From Nymphaea colorata (taxonomy: Eukaryota; Streptophyta; Magnoliopsida; Nymphaeales; Nymphaeaceae), in contig NC_045148.1 in the NCBI RefSeq assembly GCF_008831285.2, positions 2,358,001 to 2,418,000 on the forward strand: a stretch of DNA of 60,000 nucleotides. The letters run 5' to 3'. The translations under genes and the position numbers were made by a program. Of the stretch, positions 38,301 through 51,440 are shown piece after piece. The number at the start of each line of letters is the position of its first letter. Within the stretch, counting starts at the first letter, position 1. Under the pieces are notes generated by a model that was not told the DNA's origin, made no database searches, and saw only the letters and a program-made list of their open reading frames with translations.

Positions 38301-41215
38301 TCAGGCCAACACATATGGATAGGTTCAATACAGAGACAATTGCTACTGAAGGATTTGATAATTGGAAAGAGAAGAAAAGATTTGATATACATGTTGGAGG
38401 CCCAACATACATCATAATGTAGCACGAATCAAATGTGAAAATCTGATGCAACAAAAAGCACATACCAATGCTCTACTTCAAAAGTTGAGTGAACAACAAG
38501 AAAGTTCATATAAGACTTGTCTTTAGGTAATTGTTAATGTGACTAGGCTTTTAGTATGACAATGATTGGCATTCCAAGGACATGATGAATGTGAAGACTC
38601 TTATAATAGAGGACTTTTTTGTTGAGTTTTTGAAGTTTTCTACAAAGTTGAACAGTGATGTAGATCAAGTTGTATTAAAAAGTGCTTCAAAATATAATTA
38701 GTTGACAACTCCCGACATACATAATGATGTTGTCAGAGTTTGTGCTATGCAAACAACAAACGCTATCATTAAGGAACCTGGAGACACTTTTTTTTCTCTT
38801 TTCCTTGATGAATCTTGAGATGCATCAACTAAAGACCAAATCAATGTTATTAAGTGTGTTGGTGCAAATCAATGCGTTGAGCATACGAAGAGATGCAAAG
38901 CGCAATATGGTGATGGGATGTGTAAGCATCAGGTTCAAAATTTTAAAATATATAAATTCATTAAAAAATAAAAAAGTAAAAAGTAAAAATGATTTAGAAA
39001 ACTAAATTATCTTAAAACTTATTATATATATTTTTCTATACATTAAAAGTAATTGTAGAGGTATAGTCTCCAACTTGAAAAAACCTAAAAACAAAGATAA
39101 GAGAACATATTTCTTCAAAGTACAATAGGATTTTATGAAAATTCAAAAATCAAATATCCAGTTTTTTTTTTTTGCTTGTCAGCTCTTATGCTTGACAAAA
39201 GAAAGAAAGTCTTGACGGTTGACTTTCAATTCATAAAACTTGTAAAATGAGAAATAAAAGTGTCGAACATATACAAAATTATAGACAAGGACCCAATAAC
39301 GAACACCATCACGAGTCTTGTCCTTGAAAATAAATTTTAGAAAACATAATATCAAATTTAGATGTCTAATACAATGCATATGAACCGGAACACATGTAAC
39401 TTCTTAGAGAACCAGTAAAAATGACTACTGATCAATATGTAATTCTTGTCAACAAATATCAACTATTCAACCAAAAGAGAGGAAGAGAGAATATATGAAT
39501 GGTACACAGAAGTATTCACATAAATTGGATCAAACCTTCACCAAAGGTCATGCAGTGACTGCCAAAGTGTGAGGGCATGTTAATGCCATCGCCAAACGGA
39601 TAGAGAATGTAGAACCCATTTGCCAGTTCACATTTGTTTCTACATGAAATTAAAAAGTGTTTCCTTTTGCAAGTTAAATCTGTTTCAATATGGAGGCGAA
39701 AAGGGTTGAGACATCTCCTAGAGTTTTTAAGTGTCGGTAGTCTATTTTTCACAGCTCACCTGATATACACACATCACACACTATATGTTTGTCATGATGG
39801 TGCATGCACATCTGGTCAAATGCACCTCAACTCAACTTTTGGAAGTGTTTTTACATGTGGTGCATGGTGATGTGTGCACATCATGCCCTGATGCGCACAC
39901 ATCTAACAACACTCAAGCAAATGGCTGTTGTCTTATGATTTGTTATTGAAAAAGGTCAAATCTTCGAACAATTTCTTGCAATTGTACATGTAAGTCTGCA
40001 TATTATATTCACTGTTTTGCACATAAGCTCCAATGAGCACTTGTTATAGTTGCACAAAACCATTGGGTACTTGAGTTGCTTTTCCAATACATTAACTAGG
40101 TTGCCAAGTTTTTTTCCTACTTCATGCAAGATGTCAAAGCTTATTCAAGTAGCAAAATATATTAGAATGGTTGAAGCACTTGAGTTAGGTGAACTTGAAA
40201 GAGGACAAGGTTTAAATCAAGAAATGAGTTTTAGATGACTTGGTGATATTTGTTGGGGTTCTCATTATGATGATACACTTAGTTTAATAGACATGTATCC
40301 TTCTATGATTAAGGCATTAGAGTTTGTTATAGACAACACAAATTCTTGAAGACTTGAAGCAATTATCTTGCTACGTAGTTTGTTAGATTTTGAAGTTGTG
40401 TTTGACATGCATTTCATGAATAAGATTTTGAGGGTAATTGAAACACTTTCACAAGCACTTTAATGAAAATCAAGATATTGTGAATGTTATGAATTTACAA
40501 TAAAATAATGCCTTCAAAATATGAGGGCTGATAGTTGAAAATCTCTTGTAAATAAAATATCTATATCTTACAATAAATTTGATGTTTCAATGCATAATTT
40601 AATGACATATACACACTTCAAAAATGATCAAGGCATACAGCTGAAAAGATGGCTTGTTTGCATCATTATTTTGTTGAGATGTTCAATGCTATCATTGATC
40701 TGCAACTTCAAGAGCTGAATAATCATTTCATTGAGGTAAATATAGTGATTATCCATTTAGTGGCATGTTTAAGCCCAAAGATTTTTTTTCTTCTTTTGAT
40801 ATTGATAAGTTGATTTGTCTTGCTAAGTTCTATCCTAGAGACTTTCATAGAATAAATTTGAAAATACTTAGAAGTATATATATAAAGATATGAAAACCCA
40901 TATGGAGTTTTCAAATTTAAATTATTTGGCAGAACTTGCAGAAATGATGGTGACATCAAGAAAGCACATAGTATTTCCTCTGTTGTATTTGTTGATCAAG
41001 TTGGCATTAACTTTGTCAGTTGCGACAACAAGTGTTGAAATGACATTTTCAACCATGAACAATACTAAAACTCGGCTTCATAACAAAATGGGAGGTAACT
41101 AGGTCAATGATGCTTTAATTACTTACATTGATAAGTATACATTTGACAGTAATAAAGCAATCATGCATTGTTGTCAGTATATGAAAAGTTGACATGTAGA
41201 ATATGAATTTGTTCA
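38300..41215 (+). pseudogene. Decayed hAT transposase (TTF-type zinc finger / DUF4371 / hAT dimerisation)
   Basis: In broken frames the N-terminal part reads EGFDNWKEKKRFDIHVGG, LAFQGHDECEDSYNRG, LTTPDIHNDVVRVCAMQTTN and AIIKEPGDTFFSLFLDES, the hallmark of plant TTF-type/DUF4371 hAT proteins. The C-terminal part (about 40040-41200) reads RLEAIILLRSLLDFEV, then FPLLYLLIKLALTLSVATTS, VEMTFSTMNNTKTRLHNKMG and NDALITYIDKYTFD, the hAT dimerisation domain. Many stops and a roughly 1-kb unrelated stretch (about 39005-40030) show it is dead. The tail GGTGCCCCTTAGCCAAAAG..TCTGGCTC near 41519-41552 resembles known ends of such elements. Confidence 0.85.
39005..40030. other. Unrelated stretch inside the decayed hAT transposase
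   Basis: It separates the DUF4371-like and dimerisation parts. It has a short palindromic TGGTGCATGC..GATGTGTGCACATCA block near 39800-39900. No domain is recognised; it could be an insertion or an eroded middle part. Confidence 0.45.
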
Positions 41216-41221
41216 CAGTTA

Positions 41222-41490
41222 TAGTTATTTGTTTGCTTTTTTGGGGCCAATTGTAAATCTGTACAAAACTATAGCTAATTCTAAATGTGTATAAAACTAC
41301 AACTATTTGTTTTGTTTTAGGGACTAATTATGAATATGTGCAAAATTATAGTTATTTGATTTGTTTTTTAGAGCCAATTGTAAATCTGTATAGAACTATC
41401 GTTATTTTATTTACTTTTTGAAGCAAACTGTAAAGTTTGTCATAATTATGGATGTTTGCATTGCTTATAAAATTATAGTTATTTTAACTT
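41222..41490. repeat. Diverged tandem repeat, unit ~60 bp
   Basis: ATAGTTATTTGTTT, then a T-rich run, CCAATTGTAAATCTGTA and AAAACTATA recur four or more times with divergence. Confidence 0.7.
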
Positions 41491-42360
41491 ATAAATTTTT
41501 TATTCATTATATATTTGGTGCCCCTTAGCCAAAAGTTTCTGGCTCTACTACTAGCGATTGGCATCATCTCTTCCTCCTCGAAGTCAATAAACATACGTTG
41601 GAACATTCCTCACCCTTTACCAAAGTAGCCTCCTCTACAGCTTCAGCAACATCTTGCCATCTTTCGCTCTTCTTGGCATAAGTTGTAAGGTTAGGATTGT
41701 TGTGGGATTCAGCTGCTTGAAAGATAGAATGGGAAGAGGGATGAAATGTAGGAAAAAAGGAAGTGGAAGGATTGCAAAAAGGGCGACACAAGGGGGAGAG
41801 TCTAAAAAGGGGAAGAGTAAAGTTTGCTTCCTCTTTTCCTTCCTCTCATATTCTTTCCTATCGGATGTCCCATGACAAAGACAACATAAACAAAAATGAG
41901 AGGGCGACTATCTTACCTAGTGAGGAAATGGGGTATTTTGCTGTCGCTGAGAGAAGAGAGAATGAGAAGGGGTAGAATGTGTGGGTCAAATGCAACAGTA
42001 AAAAAAAAATTACTTGGCATTAAAGTTCCACATGCTTAAGTGGAATGTTAATGTTGGTCCTAAATTTCCAAAACTGCTTAAAGATACATGATACAATTAT
42101 ACCACATTGGTTTGTTGCTAGTATTTTTGGATGAAATTTGAATTAAAGTTCCTCCTGTGAAATGGAGTACCATATATTCAAAAAGGGCCTTAGAAAAGCT
42201 GACTTTTTGGATCACTTTAAGAGTCAGTTTTTATAGAGTTTGAACTAGACTAAGACTTAGGATGTGATGTCCGACCCTGCTAAATTTAAAAAACAAAATA
42301 TGTTCGATGCTATTTTAGGTAGATCTTGCCTAATATAGTTCACAAGTCACAAGATCTACT
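41491..42360. other. Intergenic DNA, no gene recognised
   Basis: It includes the probable end of the decayed hAT element (to about 41560), then a purine-rich stretch (41720-41970) and AT-rich sequence. Confidence 0.5.
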
Positions 42361-42379
42361 ATAGTCCAATATACCTTAC

Positions 42380-43230
42380 ACAGTTCCAGTTGGGTCAAAA
42401 CTTTAGTTTCCCCAAACTTGCTAAAAATAATCTTTAGGAAGCAAAAAAAACTTTAACTCTCACAATTTTGCTTGAAATACCTTTGATAGGACCTTCAAAC
42501 TCTAGTTCATCAAAATTGCTAAAACTAGCTTCAACAAGGCCCACAAATCCTAAGATATGAAAAAATGCCAAAGATAGTTGTTGTGGGCCCCACAAACCTT
42601 AATGTCCCCAAAAGGACCAAAACTACCATAATAGCTTCTATAGGTCAAAGGAACCTTAGTTTCCAAGACCTACCAAAAATAGTTGTTGTAGGCCCCATAG
42701 ATATCAACTTCAAGAAAGTGCTTAAAATAACCCCATAGAACCCCTACAACCATACCTGCCATAAATAGCTTTGTTAGAACCCACTAATCCTAGTTTAGCC
42801 AAACCTTGCATCACTTACCATGTTAGGGTCCACGAACCCAAGTCTTCACAAACCTTACAAAAATAGCCTCAATTAGGCCTCAGAGTCATCATTGCCCAAA
42901 CCATTTAAAAATAATGTCTATGGAGCCCAGAGAACCTAAGTCTTAACATCCTACCTGAAATAGCATCAACAGGACCCACAAGCTATAGTTTTTTCAAAGT
43001 CGCCAGAAATCATTTTAGCATGTCCCACAAATCCTAATTCCAATAAAACTAACAAATTTAGCTCTATGGAGTCCATCTAGTCATGTCTACTAAAACGTGC
43101 AAGATTTAGAACTTGTAGGACTCACTGAACCAAACTTTCCAAAACTTGTCTGATTTAGATCCGATAGTGCCCACCAAAGCCAATCTTCCAAAACCTGCCT
43201 GATTTAGAGCAGTCTAACTAGGTTGGCTCA
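42380..43230. repeat. Degenerate minisatellite, unit ~60-75 bp
   Basis: Variants of AAAAATAGCTTCAATAGG, CCCACAAATCCTAGTTT and CCCCAAACCTGCC follow each other about a dozen times (for example near 42525, 42575, 42625, 42670, 42765, 42865, 42960). There are no long open frames. Confidence 0.65.
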
Positions 43231-43619
43231 TTTTAAACAAAATTGTACTAGATTCACCCCACTGAACCCAGTAGCTAAGTTCTAGTTTAGTCCACTCAAA
43301 TCAAGCCATTTGACATGCCTAAAATAAATCAACTTAGACCAAGACTAGGTTTCACCCTGACTTGAGCCTAGTCACATTTCTAACTTAACATGCTAGACCT
43401 TACTCAGATCAATATCTAAAACCAATCTTAGTTTGATTAGGCTCGATGTACTAAGTCCATTTCCATTAAAATTTGCCTCAGTCTAGCCAGGCTCGATCAA
43501 TGAAACCCAATCCACTGAAAGTAGTCCAGGTTTAACCTGGCCTATTGGGTTCTATAAACAAGGCCTAGACCTCATCCACCTAGGTCAATGGGACCTAGTA
43601 GGGTGCCTCCCTCTTTTTC

Positions 43620-43835
43620 AGATCAAATCTATGTCCAAATTTACAATGTGAATCTAAAATCTACAATCTGAATCCAATTTGTGATCCATATTAGATCCAC
43701 ATCTTCATTTCAAGTCTTGATCTAGATCTTTAATTCAAACCTTTTGTTTGACATTTGATCAAAATCTATCTTTCAAATCCAAATCTAGATCTGAATCCAA
43801 ATCTGAGTCATATACTCAAAGTCTAAAGCTCCTAG
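43620..43835. repeat. GATC/AATCCAAATCT-rich low-order repeat
   Basis: Short words such as AATCTACAATCTGAATCC, GATCTAGATCTTTAATTC and AATCCAAATCTAGATCTG recur. A similar pattern occurs near 59400-59630. Confidence 0.5.
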
Positions 43836-44700
43836 ATGAGGACACTTTGCATCATGGCTAATACTGGCCATTCAAATTAGGATTAGCATCATTTTATATA
43901 ATGTTAAACTTGTAACCACCACAAGTCACGACCCCCTGTGGATTAAAAACCCTTTAAAAATCACTAAAATGTCACTCCACAACATCATAAATAGAGGTGA
44001 GAGATAGATGGCTTCTCGTTCTCTAACTTAAAATTTTCAAGTATGTCTTTCTCTATCCTTTCTTAATCATTTGCATTTTTCCCTTATTAGACTCTCTGAC
44101 TTGGAAAAATTTTTAGGTTTTTGAAGGAAGAGGAGGGGCTTTTGCTGCCCTTAGGAAGAGTCACTTGGGACATCCAAGAGGGAGGAGAAACAAAAGATGT
44201 CATGTATTTTAACTGTATATAATTTCTCACTTATATCAATTCCATAAAGTAGTTTAGCTCTTAGATTCCTTGATTGATTGAAGTATTGTTCTCTCCATTG
44301 CATACTTGATTAGTTATGAGTGCAAGTAAGCATCCCAGCACTGGACATCAATAGCAGTTGAGCATTCTTGATTAAGTAATAATTGCATATTATTGATTTG
44401 CTTTCTCTGCACAACTTAGTGCAGTAATATATTGTATTGCTCTCAAGTTTATTTTGTTGCTATTAGTTGTCTTTATATTATTTTTGTTCTATTAACAATA
44501 TGTAATCAAGTGACCTTGACATTTATTTTGTGCTCCTTAGATTAGTATTAAAGCAGGCTAAAGTTGTAAACAATTGATTACTTGTTTTACTTTTGCAAGT
44601 TGTAGTGTTATTTCTTCATTAGTTTATTAAATTGTTCTATTGTGATTTTTTACTTTAAATTTAGTTAACCCTAATTTTGAGGAGTTGTAATTGTTATGTT
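43836..44700 (+). other. LTR- or leader-like sequence upstream of the transposase remnant
   Basis: CATAAATAGAGGTGAGAG (about 43986) looks like a TATA region, and TAGTATTAAAGCAGG (about 44545) resembles a decayed PBS. Identity is uncertain and no repeat partner was found. Confidence 0.3.
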
Positions 44701-44969
44701 TCTATTATATTAGTTTTAGATGGCCGAAAGTGGAGCATTATGCCACATGCCTGACGGTCAACAATTTAAAATAGATGAGGCCAACAAATCACGAGTTACT
44801 TTTAACTAGAAATATGTTTACATCTTTAAGTTACTATTTATGTTTTCATCTCTATGTATTTTGGTCAATCACCTCAACAAAAAAAAAAACAAGTGACCCT
44901 TCCCATACTTTAAATAATGTGAGGTTGGGTTCAAAGCAAAAAGTCATAGTGGAGATGGTCAATCATGGC

Positions 44970-46260
44970 CAACTAATAGGAGAAAAGACATAAAACTTAG
45001 TTCATTCTTTGGTACATTGACATGAAACACTCAAATTATGCCACTTACAACAAATGGAAAGATTTTAGATATGCAAGGATGAAGTATGAAATTGTGTTTT
45101 AGTAATGGGATGTTTTCCTTTTTCCTCATCTTAAGTTCAACACAAGATTTATTTCTAATCAAACATTGTTATTTTTGTAGGAAATATATAAAAGTCCCGA
45201 AGTTAAGGAGAAATGAGTAATAAACAGTATGCAACATTGTGGAGATCTTAGAAATGTACTGTAAAGAAGATCTATAAAAACATAAATAGATTTATATTGT
45301 ATGTGATATTGAAAAGTCTCAATCTCTAAAGATCAATGGAGGTACTTGATTCAATACTTTGAAACTAGACAATTCAAGGTCAGTGACTTTACATTGTACG
45401 AAATACTGCAAAGTCTCCTTTTTGTTGTATGATGTGACTACATCAGATTTTAATTGTTGTATTGTTTTGTAATCCTTCATAGCTTTTAACTTTAATTGCT
45501 TGTTGTAGGAGCAAAATGAAAGAAATGTTTAGAAACGACATGCACAAGACTCTTCATACTATGGGCACAAAAAGTATTTCAAGCAAAAAATACAATCTTA
45601 TTAATCTAAATTTTCTTATTTATTATTATTGGCTTGTTTATTATAAAAATTAAGCATTGTCTAATTTATGCAAATTAGAGAGGGTGATCGGAACATTCTT
45701 GTGCTGAGACCTTCATTATGACAAAAACAAGTAGAAAACTGGACCATCATAACCAAGTGACGAATGAAACAACTGTAAGCTATAATATCTTTTATTATTA
45801 GCAATAATTGCAATTGAAAATGATCAAAAAGTGTTAAGAGATGGCCCATCTCCAACTAATGTTTTGTCACAGATGATGGGGCAACATAAATTTGGAGAAT
45901 GTGTACTTATGCAGGGAGGGTAAAACCATAATAATTCTTTGATGCAACCCATAGTCGAAACGAATAGATGACAAAATGTGATATTGTATGAAGAGTTGGA
46001 TGATCTATGCAATAAGGTGCATGATAGAAACCAACTATATTGACCAAATGCATGAATTGGAAGATAGATAAGCTGAAAAGGTACGTGAGTTGAAAAAACA
46101 TGCTAAAAAATACGTAAACTGGAAGCTAATGCCAAGGAAGTACAAAAGTTACAAACCTAAGTCAAGAAGTTGATGACAATATTGAGAAAGAACAAACTAT
46201 TGGCAAATATTCAATTATGTTAGTGTTTTTTTCAAGTCTATGATTAGTAGATAAGTATGC
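44970..46260 (+). pseudogene. Probable plant En/Spm-type (Ptta/En/Spm) transposase remnant
   Basis: Broken frames give SSFFGTLT, then MKEMFRNDMHKTLHTMGTKS, AIENDQKVLRDGPSPTNVL and SQMMGQHKFGECVLMQGG, followed by a charged coiled-coil-like piece (HELEDR, AEKVRELKKHAKKY). This order resembles the PF03004 transposase family from its SxxGxxAR block to the C-terminal region. Decay is heavy, and another transposase of similar design cannot be excluded. Confidence 0.45.
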
Positions 46261-49200
46261 ATTGTTAGGACTGACATAACTCTTCTTTTATTGTCCATTT
46301 GATAGGTTTGAAGACATTATCTAACATCACATGGAGCTCAGCTAAGGAAAAATTTTGTGAAAAAAATGTCTGGTGTGAATTGACTAGAACTTTACATGTT
46401 GATATTTTGAATGTTTTTTGAAATACATTTCATCTTTTGAGTTATAATAACCATGTTCTTGTTAGTTTTTTGAGCTTATGTCTGGATTTTGGTTTGAATA
46501 CTACTCAAAGGCTATTTTGACATATATGGATTCTTAGAATTATGACTAGTATGTGATAAACGCATTAAATTGTCTAACTTTAGCCCAAAAATCAGCTTGA
46601 AATATGGCCATTTACACCCAAGAGAAACACTTAAAGGCTGCCCTAGAACAGACATATTTCTGCAATTTTGGGAGATCTGGAAAAATTATCAAACTAGGAG
46701 TTTACAGAATTATTTTCCACCAAATAAAAACTGATGTTAAAACATAGACATCTAAGAGTTTCCAAAACAAAAAAATAGAAATTTTGAAAATACTTTGGTG
46801 GGTCAAAAGAAATGTTCCAAACAACATGGTTCTGTAAATAAAGGTTTTTGTCGCGTCATGATTGATAGTACGTGCTAATGTGGGATTTATTGTGTATTTT
46901 CTAGAAAACAAAAGGTAAAAATTTCAAGACATTAACTGCTCCAGACAAAAAGCTATGTCTACAAAAATTTTTAAAATTCAAACATGACCCACAAAATCCT
47001 TATGCAAACATTCAACATGTAACAGCGTTTCTGGCAGTCGGTGAAGAAATGTTTCTTTAAAAAACCATTCTTCTGTCCACGACTAAATGCAATGTTTAAA
47101 TGATTAAAACGTATACAGAACCTAACCTAGCATACATAAATTCTAAAGAAACAAAGAAGAAAAATAACATGCAAACACTAAATCAACTATTTTAGAATTC
47201 TAACTACACCAATAATGCAAGATTTCCCAATGTATATGATTATAAACCATCGTTTCTCGGCAAAGAGGCCATAACACGGGCTGATATCTTCTCTTTGCAT
47301 GCTAACGTATTTTCTTCGGGACTTCATGCATAATAGTTGGCGTTTACGTAACATCCTGTCTTTCAGGTATGCTGAATACGTTAGATTTCTGCCTACCTCG
47401 AGTTCAGGGAATGGATTTGGGTTTCAGTTTCAACTTGCTGTTACTTTCTCGTGCTTTCATATTTACAAACGACTGTAGCCCCAAAAGTAAAACAAAGCCT
47501 TAGGTGCTTGGTGTTTCAATCTAGGACTGGACTTTGTAACCCTATTTTTTGTTTGGTCAAACCTCATTATCATTTTAGTACATCCCTGGAAAACCGAGGG
47601 TAATGGAGTAATTAGGATGAGATTCAAATGGACTTTTTTAAAGGTCTAGGACAGACTAGAAATTCGTTAATGACAGGATTAGCGAGACTAAACGATGATT
47701 AAGGCACACTATTTGCTAGGTTAACGACAGAGTAAAGAAATTAATTGGGATTATGAACACCTTACTGCATGTTAATGATTATTTAAACTCACTATTGTCA
47801 ATTAAACTTCAATGTTAAGTACTAGTTAATTGTGATTAAGTTTCACTAATTACTTTGGATTTGGATTGTGGAAAACTACATTAGGATTTGGTTCAAACAA
47901 TATGTAAAGTAAAAAGGGGAAGGGGTGTGAAAAATCCATGCCCCATCCCAAGGGTTAGAGAGAGAGAGAGAGAGAGAGAAGGGAAGAAAGAGAAAAAGTT
48001 TGGAAGGGGCTGAGCCGGTTATGCATGCGTGCGCGCGAAGACAGGTTGAGTGGAAGCATAGGCACAACTATGGTCTAATTCTAATTTTTGTTTCAACTAA
48101 ATTGCCATGATTTGACCATTAGAATTTGCTTTCTTGTCACAAATTGTGCTTTCTACATGTGTGGCACAGATTCCGTGGTTTGGAAACATGAAAAACGGCC
48201 TAACAGTTGAAATTGTACACCGGGCTTGGCTCTGGTTTCGAGGTTCAATTAATTTTTATTCGGACACCTCGATGAGAACTTGATATTGAATGTTGTGCTC
48301 TCAAGACTATGCCTACCATGTTGCACCAAAGAATCGGCGAAATCGGATGTTGAATTGTTGTCTATGTAAAGTCACCCAAATGAATTGGGTGTGGCTCCAT
48401 AGCAGGCTAAGGCCAGGCCACATGGCCTAGTTGTAGCCCTCACACGCACCACCTCCAAGGCATCCACAAGCTGCGTCAAAAATTATTCCTGTTTGTTATA
48501 ACTTTAAGCTGCATCACACACTAGCGAACAACTTAGGTTTTCTAGGTTCGGTTTGCATAGAAAGGCTTGTTTACGTCCTTGCCAGTGTGCGGCTATGACA
48601 CCAGTGTCTTCCCAGTAGCAGTGGAGCAAATATTGGCCAAAGATAGCTTTAGCTAGCCAAGGATCGCCAGTTGGGTGTAGTCTGCTTTTATTAGTTGCCA
48701 TTAGCTGCAGATTGCTTTTGTATACTGAGACAAGGTGTCTAGATCACTCATTTTGCTTTGCTCACATGGTGCCCACATGGGCCCAACACCCACATCTCAC
48801 AGTAATCACATGATTTAACTATTATATGATATCATATGGTTAGCTCAGGCTGCATGAATGGCAAGGTATGGCCCTAATATTTAAGCTTGGAATGTGTTAA
48901 TCATGTACATTGTTTGATGATGTTACGTGATATTATGATGATCACCTCCTTGTAGATGCCTTTTGATCCAGATATAAAATGTAGCACGACCTGTCTGATT
49001 GCTCCAGTAAGAGCTGAATGAATGATGACTGTGAAATGTTTCAGAGATACAACTTCGAGCGCGCAGTATGATGTTGTCAACATATGTTGGCTATTTGCTA
49101 TCTCATGTTATCCATGATGAGCATGCCCTTACGGATGGTTGTTTGCTGTCTCCTTATGCAATTGCATGGCTTGAGCACGTGTATGGCATGAGGCCGGTTT

Positions 49201-49489
49201 TTACCGTGAGACATGGATTTTACGGACAAGAATCCGGTCAAGCCCAACTGTAAAAGGTGCAGAGTTGGCAATGTAGGGGCGGGGGTATGAGAACGGACTT
49301 CACTGTCCCCGAGAAAAAAACATTGTATATATTAAGTGCTCTTCCCCCAAGTTATGGAGACTATGCCGAACATGAGGTCAGCATATATTTGATAATAATG
49401 CTAATGCAGTAGCATACAGGTTTACCAAACTTGGAGTCACAGTAGAAGGTTACACAATGCTATTTTTGGTCTATCCTGGTGACTCAGAA
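46261..49489. other. Intergenic DNA, no gene recognised
   Basis: AT-rich DNA with a (GA)n run at 47958-47979 and no domain-bearing open frame. Confidence 0.55.
47958..47979. repeat. (GA)n microsatellite
   Basis: A run of eleven GA units. Confidence 0.9.
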
Positions 49490-49809
49490 AGGCTGGGCAC
49501 TGGGCCAAGCTGCCGACGAGTACCCGGTACTTGGCCGACTACAGCCTGGAAAAAAGAGCATCGGGCGAACTCAATAATTTATCAGGCCGGTTCGATTGGG
49601 CTCGCTAAATCCAAATTTTTTAATATTTATTTAATTTAATTTTATATATACATATAATATTTTATTATGATGTGATTTTATATTAAAAAATAATTTTTAA
49701 AATTTAATCAGGCTGAGTTGGAGTTTGAATGGCCAGGCCGGGCCCGGGTTTCGGGTGTCGGGCTGGCCTGAGACCGCTGGCCCGGCCGGGCCCGCCCAAT
49801 GCCTAGGCT
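49490..49809. mobile_element. Short hAT-like element (MITE type)
   Basis: The ends AGGCTGGGCACTGGGCC and, on the other strand, AGCCTAGGCATTGGGCGGG are imperfect terminal inverted repeats. Subterminal CCGGGCCC-type words match the style of the element at 36223-37211. The interior is AT-rich. No clear target duplication is seen. Confidence 0.5.
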
Positions 49810-51102
49810 TATTAAATTCAGAACCAAGGCGCTTGGCAGTCCTCTCTAAACACCCGAGACAGGAGTGGCGCTAGATCTATTGCTCAGGCTGGTGTTGGAT
49901 GTTGAGTTAATATAGTCTGTTACTATTCTTGAGTTCCGTAAAAGGGGGTTGCTTCCTATAGACCCTTAGATGTCTCAGACCAATTTTGGTGAGAATATGA
50001 ACCTTCTAGATGTCTCTTCTGCCCACCAAAGTTTGTTTTTCTATGCAACATTAAAACTATAGAACTCAGTTTTAGAAATGGGTCAACTTGCAGGAAGCAT
50101 AAGTCGAGTGTAGAGCAGATTTTTTAGTTATGTAAAAAGGAATTGTTTCTTGCACATTTCTAGACGTTCCCATTAAAACTTGAGATAGAATCCAAAAGTC
50201 TAAAACCCCTTTTCAACCGTTTCCCTAACCCTCATTTTCTGCATGGTTAGGATTCCGCTTTCTGCGGAAAACAATTTTGTGTTACGAGTTACAAACCTTA
50301 TAACTCAAGCTCCTGACATTGTTTTCCTTATCTGTCATTGGAGATGTTTATTTTAGATGACTATAGTCAGGTTTTTTCCTCCTTCCATTCACAAATTTTA
50401 CAACCTTGAAAGTCTAAGTTGCTTAGTTTCAATTATTATTCTCTTTAATTCCCTTTCCAAATCCCGTCAAACTAGGTTGTTCAATTCAAGACCTTGACTT
50501 GCTTTTACTATTAAATTGATTTTACTTTGCTTTCCTCACTATTGATTCTAAAAATCCCTACGAACGTTAGATTTAACTTAAAACTTGCCGTCCTAGTTAG
50601 GCCTCAACTTCTATCTATTAGGACCATTCCCTAGGATTATAGCTTGGATCAAATCCCAAAGATGGACCTTCAACATTTTTAATTTGAAAGGTGATTCAAT
50701 CAAGACGAGCTTCAATGTCCCTCATTTTATATTCTAAGCCTCATTTAATTTTCAAATAAAGGCTGAATCATGGTTTAAACTCTATTTCAAATCTAGTTTT
50801 CAACCTTAGCTTTTCCAAATTCATGTATCATACAAAATTACGTCACATGCATGCATGAACCTGATGATAAAAGAGGTTGCAAAACAATACTTCATATATA
50901 TTTTTGAAACCTTGAGGGTTCAATTAGAGGGTTTTCTAACTGTGCATCCTTACCAAAATTTAGTTTTTGTATCGTATTTTCTAAAGTTAGCCTATTTCAA
51001 TGTTAAAATCATGCATTCATAAAGGCATATTAGGTTTGTATTTAGAAACTTAATCAACATTAGGCATAAATTCAAACATTGGTTTGGCTATCATGGTAAA
51101 GG
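49810..51102. other. Intergenic DNA, no gene recognised
   Basis: AT-rich, with no domain or clear repeat. Confidence 0.55.
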
Positions 51103-51440
51103 TGTTGGGATTTCCCCATCTAGATAGTCCAGAGTTGATACGGGTCCATATCCGTTTCGAACCCTTAAGTATAAATAGTCGTGTCTTGTGATGGTGTGAA
51201 ACACATCAAGTTTTTACCGTCTGGGTAATCGGTCCCCTTAGCCATACGTGAATTGCCTGTCCCCATCACTGGGCTGCTATGGCTGAGGAGAGAAACCCAT
51301 TGCCGCCACCGCCGCCGCCGCCGCTACCTCCGCAGGGGAACGACTCTATGGGGACTGTAGCCGTTCTTCCCACAGCCGCCGACATTCAGTCGGCGGTCGC
51401 CTCTACAGGTTCTACTTCCGCCCTATATGAAACCACATGA
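51103..51440 (+). mobile_element. Probable 5' fragment of an LTR retroelement
   Basis: TGTTGGGATTTCCCC start, a TATA box (TATAAATA, 51170-51177) and then ATG at 51279. This opens a 53-codon frame with a polyproline tract (MAEERNPLPPPPPPP) to a TGA at 51438-51440. This resembles an LTR followed by the start of gag, but no PBS, zinc knuckle or second LTR was found. A decayed gene first exon is the alternative. Confidence 0.35.
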
